A stretch of DNA of 9,221 nt from contig VSOK01000070.1 of NCBI GenBank assembly GCA_009774765.1, positions 1-9,221 on the forward strand. Direction: 5' to 3'. Below, piece after piece: positions 6,045-9,221 of the stretch (positions are counted from its first letter, which is position 1; each line of letters opens with the position of its first letter). Source of the stretch: Bacteroidales bacterium (GTDB lineage Bacteria; Bacteroidota; Bacteroidia; Bacteroidales; UBA932). The notes beneath the pieces were generated by a model. It was given only the letters and a program-made list of their open reading frames with translations, had not been told where the DNA came from and did no database searches. The position numbers and the translations under genes are program-made.

Positions 6045-6671
6045 ATGGTTATGATAGAAGTAGACCCGCAGGAAACTACACGTGCGTATGCATTTGAGAT
6101 GTGGATGAAGGCACCTATGCCTATGGTTACGTTTTTCAGGACACTTGATGTCTCCCGTCTTGTGCGCTTGAGCAGGAAGAAAGGTCTGAAGTTCAATATG
6201 TTGATGTGCTGGTGCATAGGGAAGGCCGCGAGCGGAGTGAAAGAATTCTATATGCTTCCAGTCGGAGACAAACTTATCAGATACGACAGCGTTGCGGTCA
6301 ATACGATAGTTGCCGACAAAAGGGGAGAGGTAAGCAGTTGTGATATTCCTTTTTCTGAGAATTTGGCAGTATTCAATGCTGATTATCTGCGTCTTACTCG
6401 CCAGGTTGCGGAGACTTGTGAAAACCACGATTTGACCGACAGTATGGTAATCGGAACTTCTGCATTGGCGCAATACGAAATAGACGGAGCTGTAGGAATG
6501 TACAGCGGCATATTCAACAATCCGTTTATGATATGGGGCAGATATCGCAAAGGTTTTTTCAAAAAGGATCTTACAGTATCGTTTCAGTTTCACCATACCC
6601 AGATGGACGGTGCGCACGCTGCCAAATTCCTTGAGCTGCTCCAGAAAGAAATTTATGGACTGATCGTGTGA
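6045..6671 (+). CDS. Chloramphenicol acetyltransferase-fold O-acetyltransferase
   Basis: This protein has 208 residues from ATG 6045 (206 from ATG 6051). Its size, strand order and active-site block match the CAT family, trimeric cytoplasmic enzymes that move acetyl groups from acetyl-CoA to a hydroxyl. The C-terminal VSFQFHHTQMDGAHAAKFLELLQ carries the HHxxxDG catalytic motif, with His183 as the general base and the Asp that holds the active site. Upstream, FYMLPVGDKLIRYDSVAVN matches the family's strand ending in DSV. The region that in true CATs reads like SFTSF, with the oxyanion Ser, is here SALAQYEIDG, so the enzyme is divergent and chloramphenicol may not be its substrate. The TTG at 6030 lies in the promoter box and is not a plausible start. 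A small lipoprotein gene follows after 18 bases, probably co-transcribed. Confidence 0.82.
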   Translation: MVMIEVDPQETTRAYAFEMWMKAPMPMVTFFRTLDVSRLVRLSRKKGLKFNMLMCWCIGKAASGVKEFYMLPVGDKLIRYDSVAVNTIVADKRGEVSSCDIPFSENLAVFNADYLRLTRQVAETCENHDLTDSMVIGTSALAQYEIDGAVGMYSGIFNNPFMIWGRYRKGFFKKDLTVSFQFHHTQMDGAHAAKFLELLQKEIYGLIV

Positions 6672-6689
6672 CGGAAAAATAATATCAAT

Positions 6690-7154
6690 ATGAGAATGAA
6701 ACGAAAAAGTATTCTGATGCATTATCTGATGATAGCAAGCAGTGTAATGATTGGTCTGATTCTCGTATGCTGCAGCAAAACAGATTATCGCGCGGACTCC
6801 GATTGGGTTTATGTAAACAACTCCTCCTACGAATTGAATATTGTGCTCGGGCACGGAGAATACGATGGACCGGAAACGAATTTTATTCTGCCGGCAAATT
6901 CGAACCATACCGTAGAATTGCGCTCAGATGCAACAACTGATGACCTGCAGGCAACAGATTTCCGCTCGCCGTACCAATATCACGGAGCCACTGTTGAAAT
7001 AGAAAATCGGAGATACAGTATAGAACCAGGCGACGGATTGGCCGATGTACTTAATTATCAGCATCAGAAGTTAGCGGCCAATTACTTTCAGTTTACCTAT
7101 ACTTTTACTGATGAGGTAATCAGAAATATAATGAGTTCCGGAGATTTCCGATAG
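6690..7154 (+). CDS. Small lipoprotein of unknown function
   Basis: This 154-residue protein has a basic N-terminus and a hydrophobic stretch (YLMIASSVMIGLILV) ending in a Cys pair CCSKTD, typical of a lipoprotein signal; Cys27 or Cys28 would be lipidated. The mature part is polar and beta-rich, starting DYRADSDWVYVNNSSYELNIV and ending near FQFTYTFTDEVIRNIM. This suggests a compact periplasmic or outer-membrane-tethered domain. I do not recognise the family. It starts 18 bases after the CAT-fold gene and ends just ahead of a strong terminator, so the two form an operon. An internal ATG at 6696 is an equally possible start. Nothing links it functionally to acetylation beyond position. Confidence 0.7.
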   Translation: MRMKRKSILMHYLMIASSVMIGLILVCCSKTDYRADSDWVYVNNSSYELNIVLGHGEYDGPETNFILPANSNHTVELRSDATTDDLQATDFRSPYQYHGATVEIENRRYSIEPGDGLADVLNYQHQKLAANYFQFTYTFTDEVIRNIMSSGDFR

Positions 7155-7167
7155 TGGGACAATCACC

Positions 7168-7225
7168 TAAGCCTCGGCATCTGACAAAATTTATTTGTAC
7201 TATGCCGAGGCTTAATCGTTTTTTT
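7168..7225 (+). terminator. Strong Rho-independent terminator
   Basis: TAAGCCTCGGCAT (7168-7180) and ATGCCGAGGCTTA (7202-7214) form a perfect 13-bp stem. The 21-base loop itself contains ACAAA/TTTGT arms. A run of seven T (7219-7225) follows. It ends the CAT-fold/lipoprotein operon. Confidence 0.9.
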
Positions 7226-7228
7226 GAC

Positions 7229-7236
7229 TAACTTTG
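7229..7236 (+). promoter_or_regulatory. Bacteroidetes -7 box for the ABC-F gene
   Basis: TAACTTTG is a perfect TAnnTTTG box only three bases after the terminator's T-run. The -33 position falls inside the terminator stem and lacks TTTG at normal spacing. The start near 7240 would give a leader of about 124 bases. Confidence 0.6.
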
Positions 7237-7303
7237 CAGCCGCAAAAATCAGATAACCGTATCGTATGTAATAGAAGAATAAAACCAGAAGATTTTTTAT
7301 TGG

Positions 7304-7331
7304 GCGGAAGTGGACATCCATGTGCTTCCGC
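7304..7331 (+). promoter_or_regulatory. Leader hairpin ahead of the ABC-F gene
   Basis: GCGGAAG (7304-7310) pairs perfectly with CTTCCGC (7325-7331). The loop can form a further TGGA/TCCA or ACAT/ATGT stem. The loop contains the ATG of a short upstream ORF, and its right arm is translated within it. A T-rich stretch (7338-7349, interrupted) follows. Position and layout suit an attenuator or translation-control element, but no alternative antiterminator pairing was established. Confidence 0.45.
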
Positions 7332-7367
7332 GTATGGTTTTACTTTTTGACATTACAGTTGATATGA
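7320..7367 (+). CDS. 15-codon upstream ORF overlapping the ABC-F start (ATGA)
   Basis: ATG 7320 opens MCFRVWFYFLTLQLI and stops at TGA 7365-7367. That stop shares the bases ATGA with the ABC-F start codon at 7364. It begins in the loop of the leader hairpin. Hydrophobic and aromatic residues dominate. Short leader peptides that sense stalled ribosomes are well known ahead of antibiotic-resistance ABC-F genes in Firmicutes. Here the peptide is inferred from layout only, and a 15-codon ORF can occur by chance. Confidence 0.4.
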   Translation: MCFRVWFYFLTLQLI

Positions 7368-8956
7368 GTTTGCAGGTACACGACCTTTCTTATATTCATC
7401 CTGACAGGGAAATCCTGTTTCAAGGAATTGATTTTTCAGTAGAAGAAAATACAAAGTGCGCTATCATAGGACATAACGGTAGCGGAAAATCCACTCTTTT
7501 GCGGATAATGGCTTTTCGGCTGAAGCCGGCATCCGGTTTTGTCCATTGTGAAAGCGAACCTTATTTTATTCCTCAGCATTTCGGACAATACGATTCGCTG
7601 ACAGTGGCTGAGGCTTTGGGGATTTCTGATGAGCTTCAGGCCCTGCATGCGATCTTGAATGGAGATGTGTCCGAGAGCAATTTCGCTCGTCTCAATGACA
7701 AATGGGGGATTGAGGAACAGGCTACGGAGGCTCTCGGACAATGGGGCATAGGTCATATTGCGCTGGATGCCAGGCTGGATACATTGAGCGGAGGGGAGAA
7801 GACGAAGGTCTTTCTTTCCGGAATCAGACTTCATCACCCGGAAATTGTCCTGATGGACGAGCCGACCAATCATCTGGACCTGGCCGGAAGAAAAATGCTT
7901 TATGACTATATCGGACGGTCTTCCGAAACGCTGGTGGTGGTCAGTCACGACAGGGCCATGCTGAATATGATGTCGGCTCTTTACGAGATGTCCGCGGACG
8001 GGGTCAGGTTCTATCCTATGAATTATGATTCATATAAGGCACAGAAGGATGCGGAAATCCAGTCCAAGGTGGCGCAGCTGGAAAACCGTCAGAAGGAGTT
8101 GAAGAAGGCCAGGAAAGAGGCGCGTGACGCGATGGAGCGTCAGCAGAAACACAGTGTGCGTGGGGAGAAACGGAACGAGAAAAAAGGTATCGCGCGTATA
8201 GTGATGGGGAACCTGCAGGACAGGGCGGAGAATTCGACATCCAGGCTCAACAGGGTCCAGCAGGAGAAGTTGCAGGCGATGCGCGATGAAATCAGTGATA
8301 TAAGGTCGTCAATTGCCGATACCGATACTATGAAAATCGATTTCGGCGCATCTGGACTCCATAACGGCAAAAGGCTCATAGATGCCAGGCAGATAAATTT
8401 CACTTATGGTGAAAACCGTAAATTGTGGCAGGAGAATCTGAGCCTTACGGTCTACAGTGGAGAACGGATATGGTTGACGGGCAATAACGGAAGCGGAAAG
8501 AGCACTTTGCTCAAATTGATGACAGGTATGCTGGAACCGTCGGAAGGAACTGTCCATATTGCCGACAATCTGCGTTATGTATATCTGGACCAGGAGTATT
8601 CATTGATACGTGACGACAGTACCGTATTGGAGCAGATAACAGGTTTCAATCCGATTATGCCGGAGCACGAATTGAAAATATGTCTGGACCGTTTCCTGTT
8701 TCCGAGGGATGTATGGGACAAGAAATGTGTCTGCCTGAGCGGAGGTGAAAGGATGAGGCTGGCTCTTTGCTGCCTTATGGTCAGCCAAAGCGCACCAGAT
8801 GTCATCATTGCGGATGAGCCGACAAACAATATCGACATTGCGAACATCGATATTCTGACGGCCATCCTGAACGGATATAAGGGTACCTTGATCGTGGTCA
8901 GTCACGATACCGGATTTATAGAAGAACTTGGAATGGACAGGAAACTTGACCTATGA
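7364..8956 (+). CDS. ABC-F family ATPase (ribosome-associated)
   Basis: This 530-residue protein starts at ATG 7364, where the family sequence MSLQVHDLSYIH begins; the in-frame GTG 7310 and ATG 7334 lie in the leader. It has two ATP-binding cassettes and no membrane segments, as in ABC-F proteins that bind the ribosomal E-site. Cassette 1 has Walker A GHNGSGKS (36-43), signature LSGGE (141-145) and Walker B VLMDEPTNHLD (Asp165/Glu166). A basic, helical linker of about residues 225-320 follows (including NRQKELKKARKEARDAMERQ), the arm that contacts rRNA and tRNA. Cassette 2 has Walker A GNNGSGKS (373-380), signature LSGGE from 458, and Walker B IIADEPTNNID (Asp484/Glu485). All catalytic residues are present. 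It may be a housekeeping translation factor or an antibiotic-protection protein; sequence alone does not decide. Confidence 0.9.
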   Translation: MSLQVHDLSYIHPDREILFQGIDFSVEENTKCAIIGHNGSGKSTLLRIMAFRLKPASGFVHCESEPYFIPQHFGQYDSLTVAEALGISDELQALHAILNGDVSESNFARLNDKWGIEEQATEALGQWGIGHIALDARLDTLSGGEKTKVFLSGIRLHHPEIVLMDEPTNHLDLAGRKMLYDYIGRSSETLVVVSHDRAMLNMMSALYEMSADGVRFYPMNYDSYKAQKDAEIQSKVAQLENRQKELKKARKEARDAMERQQKHSVRGEKRNEKKGIARIVMGNLQDRAENSTSRLNRVQQEKLQAMRDEISDIRSSIADTDTMKIDFGASGLHNGKRLIDARQINFTYGENRKLWQENLSLTVYSGERIWLTGNNGSGKSTLLKLMTGMLEPSEGTVHIADNLRYVYLDQEYSLIRDDSTVLEQITGFNPIMPEHELKICLDRFLFPRDVWDKKCVCLSGGERMRLALCCLMVSQSAPDVIIADEPTNNIDIANIDILTAILNGYKGTLIVVSHDTGFIEELGMDRKLDL

Positions 8957-9221
8957 AGTCTTCGATCAGACGGTTGACTGTTTCCGGCTGGTCAGCATTC
9001 GAATTGTGCCCCGCGTCCTTTATCCACTCCGTCCTGAATCCTGTGTCCTTATGCCAAGCTTTGGTGTATCTTATGCACGAACCGGCACGGTCCTTTTCTC
9101 CGCATATCAGCATTGCCGGGCAGGTTATTTTGTACGGCAGGTCGGCCTCCATAGCTTCCGCCAGAATTCGGAAGCCGTGTCCCGAGAGCATGGCATATCT
9201 TTTCTTATCTCCGTCGTATAC
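8916..9221 (-). CDS. Alpha/beta hydrolase, C-terminal part (runs off the right edge)
   Basis: The frame is open from the window edge (9221) to TAA at 8918-8916, showing the last 101 residues. ATG 9191 is internal, since ten more codons precede it in frame. CPAMLICGEKDRAG is the strand-and-turn carrying the acid of the catalytic triad (Asp in GEKD, 9092-9090). AGHNSNADQPETVNRLIEDF carries the catalytic His (9008-9006) and the closing helix. The nucleophile Ser would lie outside the window. The substrate cannot be guessed. The last 13 codons and the stop overlap the 3' end of the convergent ABC-F gene by 41 bases, and no terminator hairpin was found between them. Confidence 0.8.
   Translation of the reverse strand, partial: VYDGDKKRYAMLSGHGFRILAEAMEADLPYKITCPAMLICGEKDRAGSCIRYTKAWHKDTGFRTEWIKDAGHNSNADQPETVNRLIEDFIGQVSCPFQVLL

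Noticed and set aside
5940..6908. Long minus-strand open frame of 322 codons opposite the CAT-fold gene
   Set aside because: It is antisense to a clearly recognisable enzyme, its translation is rich in His, Cys and Arg with no motif, and it crosses the promoter and two genes. It is a shadow frame.
7265..7271. ATGTAA start-stop in the ABC-F leader
   Set aside because: A minimal one-codon ORF occurs easily by chance in AT-rich sequence and nothing around it supports initiation.
7436..7948. Minus-strand open frame of 170 codons inside the ABC-F gene
   Set aside because: It is a shadow of the first ATP-binding cassette, whose Walker and signature motifs fix the true frame.
1..9221. CRISPR array, tRNA, rRNA or insertion sequence
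   Set aside because: I saw no regularly spaced repeats, cloverleaf-like segment, rRNA-like sequence, transposase frame or terminal inverted repeats on either strand.

Overview
The window looks like a chromosomal segment of a Bacteroidetes bacterium, most likely a Bacteroidales gut commensal. The main reason is the promoter style: the -7 box TAnnTTTG occurs five or six times just upstream of genes (TAACTTTG, TATCTTTG, TACCTTTG). Shine-Dalgarno sequences are weak or absent, and lipoprotein signal peptides are frequent. The species cannot be named from this. Most genes are moderately GC-rich (about 40-55 % in the lines I counted by eye). One stretch around 3540-4600 is strikingly AT-rich, about 30 % GC.

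Layout, left to right. (1) The 3' end of an unidentified gene runs to 258 and meets a terminator shared with a convergent gene. (2) A reverse-strand winged-helix protein of the AlkZ/YcaQ DNA-glycosylase type (314-1360) is preceded by a short, frame-interrupted ORF. (3) A divergent intergenic region holds overlapping promoters inside nested inverted repeats, and leads to a forward pyridoxamine-phosphate-oxidase-fold protein (1741-2160). (4) A perfect hairpin separates this from a reverse operon of a small protein (3201-3458) and a 324-residue lipoprotein (2224-3198). (5) Back-to-back consensus promoters near 3488-3571 serve that operon and an AT-rich forward gene of unknown function. That gene is interrupted at an A7 run and followed by decaying reading-frame remnants. 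(6) A secreted protein with two retropepsin-like DTG lobes follows (4616-5923). (7) A chloramphenicol-acetyltransferase-fold enzyme and a small lipoprotein form a probable operon (6045-7154), closed by a strong terminator. (8) An ABC-F ATPase (7364-8956) has its own promoter, a leader hairpin and a 15-codon upstream ORF that overlaps its start codon as ATGA. (9) The C-terminal part of a reverse-strand alpha/beta hydrolase runs off the right edge, and its 3' end overlaps the ABC-F gene by 41 bases.

There is no obvious single new defence or metabolic system. The three best leads are the leader peptide and hairpin of the ABC-F gene (ribosome-mediated control), the A7 frame break in the AT-rich island gene (phase variation, slippage or decay), and the double-lobed aspartic protease. 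The CAT-fold enzyme and the ABC-F ATPase belong to families linked to ribosome-targeting antibiotics and lie next to each other, but they are separate transcription units and their substrates are unknown.
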